Shown: positions 1 through 8,012 of the stretch, one piece after another
How positions within the stretch are numbered: the first letter of the stretch is position 1
How the letters are laid out: each line of letters starts with the position of its first letter
Assembly: GCA_900547755.1 (NCBI GenBank)
Contig: URIC01000002.1
Coordinates: 1 to 64,000 of the forward strand
Direction of reading: 5' to 3'
DNA from: an uncultured Bacteroidales bacterium
GTDB lineage: Bacteria; Bacteroidota; Bacteroidia; Bacteroidales; Muribaculaceae
DNA length: 64,000 nucleotides
The notes under the pieces: model-generated
Seen by the model: the letters and a program-made list of their open reading frames with translations, nothing else
The model's database searches: none
Told to the model about the DNA's origin: nothing
Position numbers and translations under genes: made by a program

Positions 1-248
1 TCATATACAGCAATAAGCAGGCTTCGCATGGTTGAGTCAAAAGGGTTGGTAATGGTGCCTCCCGCATTCTTAATCATTTTCACATCTCCGTTGTCAATAC
101 CGAGTGCGGCAGGCAAAAGAGTGACCAGACGGGTGTCCATGCAAGTGACAATCGCGAGTTTCTTATCAGGATATTTACTCGTTTCAAACTTTCTGTAACC
201 GCCGTTTGCTACAAACTCGCGGTTATGTTTCAGCATTTCCTCAATCAT
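1..248 (-). CDS. beta-class carbonic anhydrase family protein (C-terminal part outside window)
   Basis: The minus-strand frame begins with ATG at 248 and runs off the left edge, giving 82 residues of the N-terminal part. It contains [10 protein letters not shown] near residues 32-41, the C-x-D-x-R signature of beta carbonic anhydrases. There the Cys binds zinc and the Asp-Arg pair controls the active site. A later K-NAGG-T-N segment also fits the family. Enzymes of this class interconvert CO2 and bicarbonate in the cytoplasm. The start codon overlaps the ruvC stop in an ATGA arrangement, so the two are probably translated from one message. The second zinc-ligand half (H-x2-C) lies outside the window, so activity cannot be judged here. 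Confidence 0.85.
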   Translation of the reverse strand, partial: MIEEMLKHNREFVANGGYRKFETSKYPDKKLAIVTCMDTRLVTLLPAALGIDNGDVKMIKNAGGTITNPFDSTMRSLLIAVY

Positions 249-841
249 TTTCTATCGGCATCAGGCGTCCGGCGCTGAGCCAGACGGTCAGGGTTTTTAC
301 TCAGAAATTCAGCCCAGGTTCTTGGACCTTTGGGCAACTGCGGTTTACCCGTTTCATAGAAATGGGTAAGAGCGACGGCCAAAGCGTCGGTGGCGTCCAG
401 GAGGGCCGGCATCTTCTCGTCCGGAATACGCAGTAAATGCTGCAACATATTGGCGACCTGCTCCTTAGAGGCCGAGCCTACACCGGTAATGCTCTGCTTG
501 ACACTGCGGGGAGGGTATTCGGCAATAGGTATGTCACGAGTAAGGGCCGCCGCCATGGCTACCCCCTGCGCCCTGCCCAATTTGAGCATACTCTGCACAT
601 TCTTGCCGAAAAACGGGGCCTCGATGGCAAGCTCGTCCGGCAGATGCTGAGTCACCAACTGATGCACACGCTCATAGATGCGACGCAAACGCAGATAATG
701 GTCTTCAAACTTGGAGAGCTTGATTACTCCCATAAGCATCAGATTCGGTTTGCCGGCATCTACAGACAGCAAGGCATATCCCATGACGTTAGTGCCCGGG
801 TCAATACCCATAATTATGCGCTCATGTCCGATTTCAGGCAT
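245..841 (-). CDS. ruvC: crossover junction endodeoxyribonuclease RuvC
   Basis: RuvC is the Holliday-junction resolvase that cuts four-way recombination intermediates after RuvAB branch migration. The 198-residue protein has the RNase H-like fold signature: [12 protein letters not shown] with Asp14, an acidic residue in [11 protein letters not shown] (Glu74), and [14 protein letters not shown] near residues 147-160 with the C-terminal acidic residues. Its length is typical, with a slightly long C-terminal tail. It starts inside the end of the DUF4286 gene (8-bp overlap) and its stop overlaps the carbonic anhydrase start, which indicates a compact operon. Confidence 0.96.
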   Translation of the reverse strand: MPEIGHERIIMGIDPGTNVMGYALLSVDAGKPNLMLMGVIKLSKFEDHYLRLRRIYERVHQLVTQHLPDELAIEAPFFGKNVQSMLKLGRAQGVAMAAALTRDIPIAEYPPRSVKQSITGVGSASKEQVANMLQHLLRIPDEKMPALLDATDALAVALTHFYETGKPQLPKGPRTWAEFLSKNPDRLAQRRTPDADRK

Positions 842-1154
842 GAGGCAACTGTTGCAATACCGTACTGAATACCAACACCTTTTGGCCGAATTTGCGATTC
901 AAGGCCTCCAGTCCCCGGGGCAGGTGACGCTTCTTCCATCCGGCCAGCGAGGCCATATCGCCGAACTCAAACTGGAGGGATACGCTCTCGGCATCTTCAG
1001 AGGCACCGGGCAGAGAGGAGATGACGCGGGCCAGCCGAGGCGAGGCAGCCAATCCTTCTTCAAGCAAAACGGGTATGACTTCGGAACGCAAAAAGCCGAG
1101 CAACGCAGGCAGGTCATTGTCCGAACATACTAAAGTGGTATTGTGGATGTGCAT
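834..1154 (-). CDS. DUF4286 family protein
   Basis: This is a 106-residue cytosolic protein with no signal peptide or membrane segment. The sequence (an N-terminal beta-strand region [10 protein letters not shown], then a helix with [14 protein letters not shown] and a later GWKKRHLP stretch) matches the small DUF4286 family, which in Bacteroidales commonly sits immediately upstream of ruvC. The function is unknown; the size and alpha/beta pattern suggest a ferredoxin-like fold. It overlaps ruvC by 8 bp and is the first gene of the minus-strand run. The assignment rests on family memory and on the conserved neighbourhood. Confidence 0.8.
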   Translation of the reverse strand: MHIHNTTLVCSDNDLPALLGFLRSEVIPVLLEEGLAASPRLARVISSLPGASEDAESVSLQFEFGDMASLAGWKKRHLPRGLEALNRKFGQKVLVFSTVLQQLPHA

Positions 1155-1225
1155 AATCTTAGAAACTGTTTAAAAATTCGCAATCCAAACAAGAGTCCTG
1201 CGAAATCAAACGAAACTGGAATAAC

Positions 1226-1258
1226 AAAAAGGTGCGTCAATTCCAATTTTGACGCACC
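1226..1258 (-). terminator. intrinsic terminator downstream of tRNA-Thr
   Basis: On the minus strand a perfect 10-bp stem (GGTGCGTCAA with TTGACGCACC, 8-nt loop) at 1231-1258 is followed directly by a run of five T (1230-1226). It lies just beyond the 3-prime end of tRNA-Thr and would end the SRP RNA-tRNA-Thr transcript before the DUF4286 gene. Confidence 0.8.
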
Positions 1259-1271
1259 CGGGTTTATTCTG

Positions 1272-1345
1272 AGCCTCTTGTCGGATTCGAACCAACGACC
1301 CCGAGATTACAAATCACGTGCTCTGGCCAACTGAGCTAAAGAGGC
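1272..1345 (-). tRNA. tRNA-Thr (anticodon TGT)
   Basis: A 74-nt cloverleaf can be drawn: acceptor GCCTCTT pairs with AAGAGGC; the D-arm is GCTCAGTTGGCCAGAGC; the anticodon loop TTTGTAA gives TGT; the T-arm contains GGTTCGAATCC. The discriminator base is T. The anticodon stem carries a central U-U mismatch (CGTGA against TCTCG). It lies directly downstream of the SRP RNA on the same strand with almost no spacer, so the two are likely cotranscribed. Confidence 0.96.
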
Positions 1346-1347
1346 AG

Positions 1348-1446
1348 GTGGGTAAGCTTACTTCATCGCACCGCTCAACCCCCTACCCTTGCTTCGGTCA
1401 AGACCTGGGGGAATTCAGGGGGAGCTGGTCGTGAAGGACTTACCCG
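1348..1446 (-). ncRNA. ffs: bacterial small signal recognition particle RNA (4.5S-type)
   Basis: On the minus strand the roughly 100-nt RNA begins GGGTAAG (1445-1439) and closes with CTTACCC (1356-1350). CTTCA and TGAAG pair inside this stem. The apical part carries the SRP core: CAGGTCTTGACCG, then AAGCAAGGGTAGGGG, matching the AGGTC...GAAGCA...AGGGT signature that binds the Ffh M domain. It is the RNA scaffold of the particle that targets nascent membrane proteins. A consensus promoter ends about 5 nt before the first base. Exact ends are inferred from the stem. Confidence 0.88.
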
Positions 1447-1450
1447 GGCA

Positions 1451-1482
1451 CAAAGTTAGCGCTTTTTCCTAAACCCACCAAA
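1451..1482 (-). promoter_or_regulatory. Bacteroidetes-type promoter of the SRP RNA-tRNA-Thr unit
   Basis: Read on the minus strand, TTTG at 1482-1479 is followed by 20 nt and TAACTTTG at 1458-1451. This matches the Bacteroidetes sigma-ABfr pattern exactly. The expected start, a few bases downstream, coincides with the first base of the SRP RNA stem near 1445. Confidence 0.85.
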
Positions 1483-1661
1483 CATTTTTGGTCACAATTC
1501 CCGCGACATAAACATATTACCCTAATTTTCAGATAATTGCATAAAACATTAAAGAACATTGAAAAAGTCTATTCTGTACAAGCTCCCGCTACGGGCAGGC
1601 ATTTCGGGAGCCGAGTCGCTGAAAGTTGGCTAAATACGGCGGGTATTCCGGATTTTTTTGC

Positions 1662-1669
1662 TAACTTTG
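1662..1669 (+). promoter_or_regulatory. -7 promoter element for bioB
   Basis: TAACTTTG fits the TAnnTTTG -7 consensus and lies about 40 nt before the bioB ATG. No good TTTG sits at the expected -33 distance. The rest of the 1483-1661 spacer is A/T-rich with one weak 7-bp stem (GCTCCCG 1582-1588 with CGGGAGC 1605-1611); I see no gene or recognisable riboswitch in it. Confidence 0.6.
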
Positions 1670-1710
1670 CATGATAGCAGACGCTGAACTGTCAGCGCTG
1701 ACCGTATGCA

Positions 1711-2679
1711 ATGAATACTGAAGAACTGAAAGAACTCACTCACAGAGTAATCAGCGGGTATCAGGTGTCCCGACAGGAGGCCCTGGAGCTGGCCGTTTAT
1801 CCTAATCTGGACGAATTGTGCGACAGAGCCGGGGAAATAACCACGGCTCTCTGCGGCAAGACGGTTGACTCCTGCTCAATTGTCAATGCCCGCTCCGGAC
1901 TATGCGGCGAGGACTGCAAATGGTGCGCACAGGTGGCCTCGCGGCACACCGGGTGCCACACCTATAACCACATAGACCCCGACGAGGCCATGCACGCCGC
2001 AGCTATAAACGAGCGCGAAGGTATTCGTCGCTTCTCACTGGTGACAAGCGGGCGCAAGGTCTCCGACAAGGACCTCCCCACTTTTCTGTCACTCTTCCGC
2101 CGACTTAAGGAAGAGACCGGGCTTTATCTGTGCGCCTCTATGGGACTTATGGGCGAGGAGCAGATGCAGCAGCTGGCCGAAGCCGGCGTACGCCGCTACC
2201 ACTGCAATCTTGAAACGTGCGAAGAGTTCTTCCCCGCTCTATGCACCACCCACACCCCTGCCGACAAGAAGGCGACCATACGCGCGGCCCGCAAGGCCGG
2301 ACTGCAGGTTTGCTCCGGCGGCATAATAGGCATGGGCGAAAGTATGGCTCAACGCATCGATTTGGCACTGGAACTGCGCGAACTGGATGTAGACTCCGTT
2401 CCCGTCAACATTCTCAACCCCATTCCCGGGACACCGCTGGAGAACACACCGCTCATTTCCGAAGAGGAAGTCATCCGCACCATGGCCCTGTTCCGCTTCC
2501 TGCTTCCCGACAAGACAATCCGTTTCGCCGGAGGCAGGGCACGTATGAGCGCCGCTTCAAACGAGCGTATGCTCACCGGTGGCGTCAACGGTATTCTGAT
2601 GGGCGATATGCTTACCTCCATCGGCAACAGTGTGGCCGAAGACAAGGCCACTGTCCGCAAACTCGGACTCGAGCTATGA
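1711..2679 (+). CDS. bioB: biotin synthase
   Basis: BioB is a radical-SAM enzyme that inserts sulfur into dethiobiotin, the last step of biotin synthesis. The 322-residue protein shows the radical-SAM cluster CGEDCKWC (Cys65, Cys69, Cys72) in the context expected for BioB (NARSGLCGEDCKWCAQ), then YHCNLET, CSGGIIGMGE and NILNPIPGTPLE motifs. A C-terminal region holds FAGGRARM, with the conserved Arg of the second [2Fe-2S] site. Length is typical. No other biotin genes are nearby. It is followed after 68 bp by prfB on the same strand with no clear intervening promoter, so readthrough is plausible. Confidence 0.95.
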   Translation: MNTEELKELTHRVISGYQVSRQEALELAVYPNLDELCDRAGEITTALCGKTVDSCSIVNARSGLCGEDCKWCAQVASRHTGCHTYNHIDPDEAMHAAAINEREGIRRFSLVTSGRKVSDKDLPTFLSLFRRLKEETGLYLCASMGLMGEEQMQQLAEAGVRRYHCNLETCEEFFPALCTTHTPADKKATIRAARKAGLQVCSGGIIGMGESMAQRIDLALELRELDVDSVPVNILNPIPGTPLENTPLISEEEVIRTMALFRFLLPDKTIRFAGGRARMSAASNERMLTGGVNGILMGDMLTSIGNSVAEDKATVRKLGLEL

Positions 2680-2747
2680 AACAATGCGAAGCGATACCGA
2701 CACAAAATATGCAACTCTCTACCAAAGCAATAGAAAGAAGCTGACCA

Positions 2748-3863
2748 ATGATAACTCAAGAACAACTTAAGGAAATAGGCGTCCGTGTAGACGCCCTGAA
2801 ACGATACTTAGACATAGACAGCAAGAAAATCCAAGTCGAAGAAGAGGAATTGCGCACTCATGTGCCCGATTTCTGGAACGACCAGAAAGCTGCCGAACTC
2901 CAAATGCGCAAAATCAAGGAACTGCGCTTCTGGATTGAGAATTACGAGGCCCTGGCGAAACAATACGAGGAGCTGCAGCTCGCCTTCGACTTCGTGAAAG
3001 ACGAACTCGTGACGGAAGAGGAAGTGGACTCTCAGTACGCGCAGGTGCTTGCAGACACCGAGCGGCTGGAACTGCGCAATATGTTGCGCCGCGAGGAGGA
3101 CAAATTAGGCGTTGTACTCAAAATAAACTCCGGCGCCGGCGGCACCGAGTCGCAGGACTGGGCATCCATGCTCATGCGTATGTACCTGCGATGGGCCGAG
3201 AAACATGGCTACAAGACTTCAATAGCACAGCTGCTGGAGGGTGATGACGCCGGCATAAAGTCCTGCACCATCAACATCGAAGGCGACTACGTGTACGGCT
3301 ATCTGAAGAGCGAGAACGGCGTACACCGCCTGGTGCGCGTAAGCCCCTACAACGCACAGGGCAAGCGCATGACTTCCTTCGCATCCGTATTCGTGACACC
3401 GCTTGTGGACGACACCATTGAAATCAACATCTCGCAGGCCGCCCTATCCTGGGATACTTTCCGAAGCGGCGGCGCCGGCGGTCAGAATGTAAACAAGGTG
3501 GAATCCGGCGTGCGTCTGCGCTACCAGTACAAGGACCCCTATACAGGCGAGGAGGAAGAAATCCTTATCGAGAATACAGAGACTCGAGACCAGCCCAAGA
3601 ACAAGGAGAACGCCCTGCGTCACCTGCGCTCTATCCTATACGAAAAGGAGATGAACCACCGCCTGGCCGAACAGGCTAAAATAGAAGCCGGCAAAAAGAA
3701 AATCGAATGGGGCAGCCAGATACGTTCTTATGTCTTCGACGACCGACGTGTCAAGGACCACCGCACCGGACACCAGACAAGCGACGTGAACGGGGTGATG
3801 GACGGTGACCTGGACGATTTCATCAAGGCTTACCTGATGGAGTTCGCCGCCACTCTTGACTGA
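2748..3863 (+). CDS. prfB: peptide chain release factor 2
   Basis: RF2 releases the finished peptide at UGA and UAA stop codons. The 371-residue protein has the GGQ catalytic loop (residues 244-246, SGGAGGQNVNKVESG) and the RF2 recognition tripeptide as S199-P200-Y201, where many RF2s have SPF. In most bacteria prfB carries a +1 programmed frameshift near codon 25 (CTT TGA C). Here the equivalent position reads TAC TTA GAC (residues Y20-L21-D22, 2805-2813) in one continuous frame, so no frameshift is needed. That removes the usual UGA-dependent autoregulation. The next gene begins 22 bp after its stop. Confidence 0.96.
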   Translation: MITQEQLKEIGVRVDALKRYLDIDSKKIQVEEEELRTHVPDFWNDQKAAELQMRKIKELRFWIENYEALAKQYEELQLAFDFVKDELVTEEEVDSQYAQVLADTERLELRNMLRREEDKLGVVLKINSGAGGTESQDWASMLMRMYLRWAEKHGYKTSIAQLLEGDDAGIKSCTINIEGDYVYGYLKSENGVHRLVRVSPYNAQGKRMTSFASVFVTPLVDDTIEINISQAALSWDTFRSGGAGGQNVNKVESGVRLRYQYKDPYTGEEEEILIENTETRDQPKNKENALRHLRSILYEKEMNHRLAEQAKIEAGKKKIEWGSQIRSYVFDDRRVKDHRTGHQTSDVNGVMDGDLDDFIKAYLMEFAATLD

Positions 3864-3885
3864 CGACCCGTTTATATACGCACTT

Positions 3886-4938
3886 ATGAATACACGTTAC
3901 GAACAAGTCTTAATAAACCGGACCGCGACAATCAAGCAGGCCCTGGAGCGCATAAACTCGCTGCATGGATTGCCGTTGACCCTGTTCGTGACTGACGGAA
4001 AAGGAGCGCTGTGCGGCACCCTCACCGACGGGGATATACGGCGCGGACTTCTCAGCGGAGCCTCCCTTGAGGAACAGGTCACAAGGGTCATGCACCGCGA
4101 CTTCCGCTTCCTTAAGCAAGACATGGAGTGTGCCTACGTATTCCGCGAGGCACGTGCGGCCGGCATCGCAGTCCTACCCGTGCTGGATGACGAAGGACAC
4201 ATCTCCGAAATAGTGGACCTGCGCACCACCCGCGCCCTACTCCCTCTGGATGCCGTACTCATGGCCGGGGGCCGCGGCGAGAGACTCCGCCCGCTCACTG
4301 AAAAAGTGCCCAAGCCCCTGCTCCCGGTAGGAGGCAAACCGATTATCGACCACAACGTGGAGGCCCTACAGCACTGCGGCATAGAAAATATCCATGTCAC
4401 TGTCAATTACCTCCACGAGCAGATAGAGAAGCACTTCGCCGACCGGGCAGCCACTGCCGACCGGGTGCCGGTGAAGTGTGTCGCGGAACCGGCTCCTTTA
4501 GGCACCTTCGGCTCTATCGGGCTGGTCTCCGGACTCACACACGCCAATGTCCTGGTAATGAACTCCGACCTGCTCACCACCATAGACTTTGAAAAGATGT
4601 TCGAGCAGCACATATCCTCCGGGGCCTCCCTGACCATGGCCGTCACCACCTATACGGTGAGCGTGCCATACGCAATAGTTAAGACCCGGGAGGACAGAGT
4701 GGAGAGTTTTCAGGAAAAACCAACATATACCTATTTCGCCAATGCAGGCATCTACATAGTGCGTCGGGACAAACTCGCGGCTATCAGCGGCGAAGAGCGT
4801 GTGGATGCCACAGATTTCATAGACTTCCTCCTCGCCAAAGGGGACAAGGTGACATACTTCCCCATAGACGGCACCTGGATAGACATAGGTTCGCCCGATG
4901 ACTACGCACTGGCCTGCAGCAAGGCCGCCAATCAATAA
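3886..4938 (+). CDS. CBS domain-containing sugar-1-phosphate nucleotidyltransferase (PtmE-like)
   Basis: The 350-residue protein joins an N-terminal pair of CBS motifs (about residues 1-115, with GTLTDGDIRRGLL and the VLPVLDDEGHISEIVDL strand) to a nucleotidyltransferase domain from about residue 122. That domain starts with MAGGRGERLRPLTEKVPKPLL, the nucleotide-binding loop and Lys of the RmlA/GlmU superfamily, and later has NSDLLTTIDF. The same architecture is known for PtmE, which makes GDP-glucosamine for legionaminic acid synthesis in Campylobacter. That substrate is an inference, supported by the nonulosonic acid cluster about 20 kb downstream. An in-frame TTG at 3856 would overlap prfB; the ATG at 3886 is preferred. 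obg follows after 12 bp. Confidence 0.82.
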   Translation: MNTRYEQVLINRTATIKQALERINSLHGLPLTLFVTDGKGALCGTLTDGDIRRGLLSGASLEEQVTRVMHRDFRFLKQDMECAYVFREARAAGIAVLPVLDDEGHISEIVDLRTTRALLPLDAVLMAGGRGERLRPLTEKVPKPLLPVGGKPIIDHNVEALQHCGIENIHVTVNYLHEQIEKHFADRAATADRVPVKCVAEPAPLGTFGSIGLVSGLTHANVLVMNSDLLTTIDFEKMFEQHISSGASLTMAVTTYTVSVPYAIVKTREDRVESFQEKPTYTYFANAGIYIVRRDKLAAISGEERVDATDFIDFLLAKGDKVTYFPIDGTWIDIGSPDDYALACSKAANQ

Positions 4939-4950
4939 AACCAGAATACA

Positions 4951-6123
4951 ATGGCAGAAAGCAACTTCATAGACTATGTGAAAATATTGTGCCGCTCGGG
5001 CAAGGGCGGAGCCGGCTCACGCCACTATCACCGCGCCAAATATGTCCCCAAAGGGGGCCCTGACGGAGGCGACGGCGGACGTGGCGGCCACATTATCCTG
5101 CGTGGCAACCGCAACCTCTGGACCCTGCTTCACCTGCGCTACCAGCGTCACATATTCGCCACCGACGGACATAGCGGCGGCGCAGGACGTTCTTTCGGCA
5201 AGGATGGCGAGGACCGTATAATCGAGGTGCCCATAGGCACTGCCGTCTTCGATGCTGAAAGCGGACAGTTCCTGGCCGAGATAACTGAAGACGGACAGGA
5301 AATCAAGCTCCTGAGAGGCGGCAAGGGAGGTTTGGGCAACTGGCACTTCGCCACAGCCACAAACCAGGCTCCCCGATATGCGCAGCCTGGTCAGCCGGCC
5401 ATAGAGAAAAGCGTGATACTGGAGCTTAAACTGCTCGGTGATGTCGGTCTGGTGGGTTTCCCAAACGCCGGAAAGTCTACTCTGCTCTCGGCCATATCCG
5501 CCGCCAAACCCAAAATAGCAGACTATCCGTTCACCACTATGGAACCCTCTCTCGGCATTGTCAGCTACCGCGACGGACAGTCCTTTGTAATGGCGGACAT
5601 TCCTGGCATCATAGAGGGCGCGAGCGAGGGCAAGGGCCTCGGTCTGCGTTTCCTGCGTCACATAGAGCGCAACGCCGTGCTGCTCTACATGATTCCCGCC
5701 GACACGGACGATATACGTAAAGCCTTCGAAATCCTGCGAAACGAACTGCACAGATTCAACCCCGAACTCTCGGACAAAAGCCGAGTACTCGCCATTACTA
5801 AGTGCGATATGCTGGATGAGGAGCTGACCGAAGCCCTGAAGGCCGAACTCCCGGACAACATTCCGACTGTATTTATTTCCGCTGTCACAGGCAAGGGAAT
5901 ACCGGAACTGAAGGACCTCCTGTGGGCAGAGATTAATTCCGAGGCCTCCAAAGCCACACTCACTCTCACTCACCGCCCGCTGGACATACGCCACCGCGTA
6001 CCGGAAGAAGACGACTTCGTGTTCGAACAGGAAGATACCGATGAGTTCGACCCCTCGGCCATGTCCGACGAAGACTGGAACGAAGAGTTCTGGGACGAAG
6101 AGACATCGGTAAACCCGGACTAA
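4951..6123 (+). CDS. obg: GTPase Obg
   Basis: Obg is an essential GTPase of late 50S ribosome assembly and stress control. The 390-residue protein has the glycine-rich Obg fold (residues 1-160, [10 protein letters not shown] and the GGKGGLGN loop). The G domain follows with P-loop [10 protein letters not shown] near residue 169, the switch region [25 protein letters not shown] and TKCD. It ends in an acidic Asp/Glu-rich tail (last 40 residues) rather than the C-terminal OCT domain of Gram-positive Obg. It is the last gene of the bioB-to-obg plus-strand run and converges on the minus-strand genes that end at 6148. Confidence 0.96.
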   Translation: MAESNFIDYVKILCRSGKGGAGSRHYHRAKYVPKGGPDGGDGGRGGHIILRGNRNLWTLLHLRYQRHIFATDGHSGGAGRSFGKDGEDRIIEVPIGTAVFDAESGQFLAEITEDGQEIKLLRGGKGGLGNWHFATATNQAPRYAQPGQPAIEKSVILELKLLGDVGLVGFPNAGKSTLLSAISAAKPKIADYPFTTMEPSLGIVSYRDGQSFVMADIPGIIEGASEGKGLGLRFLRHIERNAVLLYMIPADTDDIRKAFEILRNELHRFNPELSDKSRVLAITKCDMLDEELTEALKAELPDNIPTVFISAVTGKGIPELKDLLWAEINSEASKATLTLTHRPLDIRHRVPEEDDFVFEQEDTDEFDPSAMSDEDWNEEFWDEETSVNPD

Positions 6124-6147
6124 TCCGGCTATAGACATTCCTTGACG

Positions 6148-6669
6148 TCAATGTACGTACACCCGGAGAGGGAGCAGACTCACCTTGTAAGGTGTGAGTC
6201 CCTGCTTCCTGGTCGGCGGTGTGCGATAGTAGTAAAAGGTATGGGTAGCATCCCATGTGCTGAAATACAAGCGCTCTGAAGCGCCCGGCGCCGTGTTGCA
6301 TCGGAATGTGACCTCGCGCGTATGCAACCCTTCTCCGTTAAGACTCCGATAGAGGATTCGCACACGCAGAGAGTCTACGGTGTCGGTCTCAGACTTGTTT
6401 TCCAGGAATACTGACTCCTTAGTGGCGGCAAAGGGTTTGTCATAGCCATACATACGCACGGCAGCCTTGGCGCTGTCGCCTGACAGGGGTGTGCGCCGAC
6501 TCCCCGACATGGCTGTCTCGTCCTCTGAGATACGTGTCGCCTTAAGGGCCTTTACATCCACCTTTGTAGTGACCTTCCGGGCTGACAACGCAGGAACAAG
6601 CGCAATGGACGCTATCGCCAGTCCTATATACAGAAAAGGCTGTATGTGCATTCGTTTAGCCATGGTCAT
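6148..6669 (-). CDS. small secreted or membrane-anchored protein of unknown function
   Basis: The 173-residue product begins MTMAKRMHIQPFLYIG. A hydrophobic segment (about residues 8-27) ending near LSA-R looks like a signal peptide or anchor. The C-terminal half (VFLENKSETDTVDSLRVRILYRSLNGEGLHTREV, split by charged turns) has alternating strands of an immunoglobulin-like FxLYD-type fold, with an aromatic FYYYRTPP patch. I do not recognise a named family. The ATG at 6669 overlaps the stop of the DUF3078 gene as ATGA, which decides the start. It is the last gene of the rex-to-6148 run and may work with the outer-membrane protein upstream. Confidence 0.7.
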   Translation of the reverse strand: MTMAKRMHIQPFLYIGLAIASIALVPALSARKVTTKVDVKALKATRISEDETAMSGSRRTPLSGDSAKAAVRMYGYDKPFAATKESVFLENKSETDTVDSLRVRILYRSLNGEGLHTREVTFRCNTAPGASERLYFSTWDATHTFYYYRTPPTRKQGLTPYKVSLLPLRVYVH

Positions 6670-8009
6670 TTGGTGGAAAACGCGTAGCGGAAACCGAAAC
6701 TGAGTATCTCCTTCAGCATCCAGTGGCGCCAATGGCCGTCGTACTGATGGGAGGCGGTGTCATATCGCAAGTGGACATATATCTGCGTGGACAGGAACCG
6801 GTTGACCGCGAAATTCAAAGTATTCTCCCAGTCCCCCTGGAACTCGTCGTAATTGGTGAACAGGAACATACGGGACCTCCAGGAGATGTTGGAAACAATA
6901 TTCCATTCCAAAACAGCCTCGGCGTTGCTACCAATCTGTGACTGAGTCTTACGGCCGGCCTTGATGCTGAACTGCGTAGGGTCCACCAAATGGTCAAGGC
7001 AGGTTTTCAGATTGTAAGAAACAGGAGCAATGGATGCGTTGAATTTAAGACGTTTCTTCAAACCGGTGGTGGCATAAGTCATACCTATACCGAGGTTAAG
7101 CTCGCCGGGGGACATGAAAGAGGCCTTACGCACCCGGCTGTTCTCCCCGTATGTATTCAGCATCTGGGTCTTGAACATCGCCGTGAAACTGTAAAACCAC
7201 TTCTGACGGGCACGTATACCGAACTTGAAGTTATATTGCAGCAGGTCCTCAGACACAGAATATCTGTGCAGACTGTCCTGCGGCGTAGAGTTGAGGCCCA
7301 ACTTATAGGAGAGGGTACTCTCAAACAGGAGCGAGGGGTGGTAAACTTCATTAAGACGCACGTCCCAAAGCAAATTTACGAGGAGTGAAAGGGCATTGTT
7401 ACCGCCCTGGTACCAGTTGGGAGATATATAAGCCTGCGAGAACTGAAGCGACGCATCGGTCTTATGGAGCCAGTCAGTGCGCTTGACGGCATCGATTATG
7501 CCGGGTACAGGCTGCTCCATGACATCCACGGGAATATCCTCTATCAGATACTCGTCCGTATAGTCCTCGGCAGGAAGCAGACGCGGAGGGTCCGGAAGTT
7601 TCCATGCCAGATACTTGGCTTTCTCAGGATGCGCCATAAGATATTCAGCCATGAGTTCCCGGTTAATCCGGTCAATCCGCGATACAGAGAAAAGCGGCTG
7701 CCGCGCACGCCTGAGAGTAAGCGTATTGGGGTCGAGGTCCGTGATACGCACGGTGTCGACTGAAAAGACGGGACGGCTCGGCGCCTTGTAACCCGAAAAA
7801 ATAAGCGGCTGCTCGGAGAGAGGAATAGCAAGAGTGTCCGGATGCGTGACCGTAATGCTGAAAAGCAATTCCTGCACACCTCGCGGCGTCAGGTCCGTGC
7901 CGGTAGAGTCTGTCGGATTCTCCATAAGGAACAGCTGCGCAGAGGCAAAAGGGGCACAGGCAAAACTCAGGACCAACGTCGCAAAAAGGATATGCAATCT
8001 TTTCATCAC
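6666..8009 (-). CDS. DUF3078 domain outer-membrane protein
   Basis: This is a 447-residue exported protein with a signal peptide at about 1-25 (cleavage near FASA-Q). The N-terminal half is Pro-rich and periplasmic in character. The C-terminal half has the alternating beta-strand, aromatic-rich pattern of an outer-membrane barrel (QFSQAYISPNWYQGGNN, FGIRARQKWFYSFT, LSFGFRYAFSTK) and ends in strand residues as barrels do. The NWYQGGNN motif is characteristic of DUF3078. The molecular role is unknown. It starts 3 bp after the protease gene stop and its stop overlaps the next start, so the three genes form one unit. Confidence 0.82.
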   Translation of the reverse strand: MMKRLHILFATLVLSFACAPFASAQLFLMENPTDSTGTDLTPRGVQELLFSITVTHPDTLAIPLSEQPLIFSGYKAPSRPVFSVDTVRITDLDPNTLTLRRARQPLFSVSRIDRINRELMAEYLMAHPEKAKYLAWKLPDPPRLLPAEDYTDEYLIEDIPVDVMEQPVPGIIDAVKRTDWLHKTDASLQFSQAYISPNWYQGGNNALSLLVNLLWDVRLNEVYHPSLLFESTLSYKLGLNSTPQDSLHRYSVSEDLLQYNFKFGIRARQKWFYSFTAMFKTQMLNTYGENSRVRKASFMSPGELNLGIGMTYATTGLKKRLKFNASIAPVSYNLKTCLDHLVDPTQFSIKAGRKTQSQIGSNAEAVLEWNIVSNISWRSRMFLFTNYDEFQGDWENTLNFAVNRFLSTQIYVHLRYDTASHQYDGHWRHWMLKEILSFGFRYAFSTK

Positions 8010-8012
8010 TGC

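Noticed and set aside
1582..1611. 7-bp stem upstream of bioB as a biotin operator or riboswitch
   Set aside because: The stem is short with a 16-nt loop and does not resemble the BirA operator; it lies upstream of the -7 box.
5017..6138. Long minus-strand frame opposite obg
   Set aside because: It is complementary to a clear obg gene; the translation has no family features.
6176..6215. Imperfect hairpin near the 3-prime end of the small secreted-protein gene
   Set aside because: It lies inside coding sequence, has a bulge and lacks a T tract, so it is not supported as a terminator for obg.
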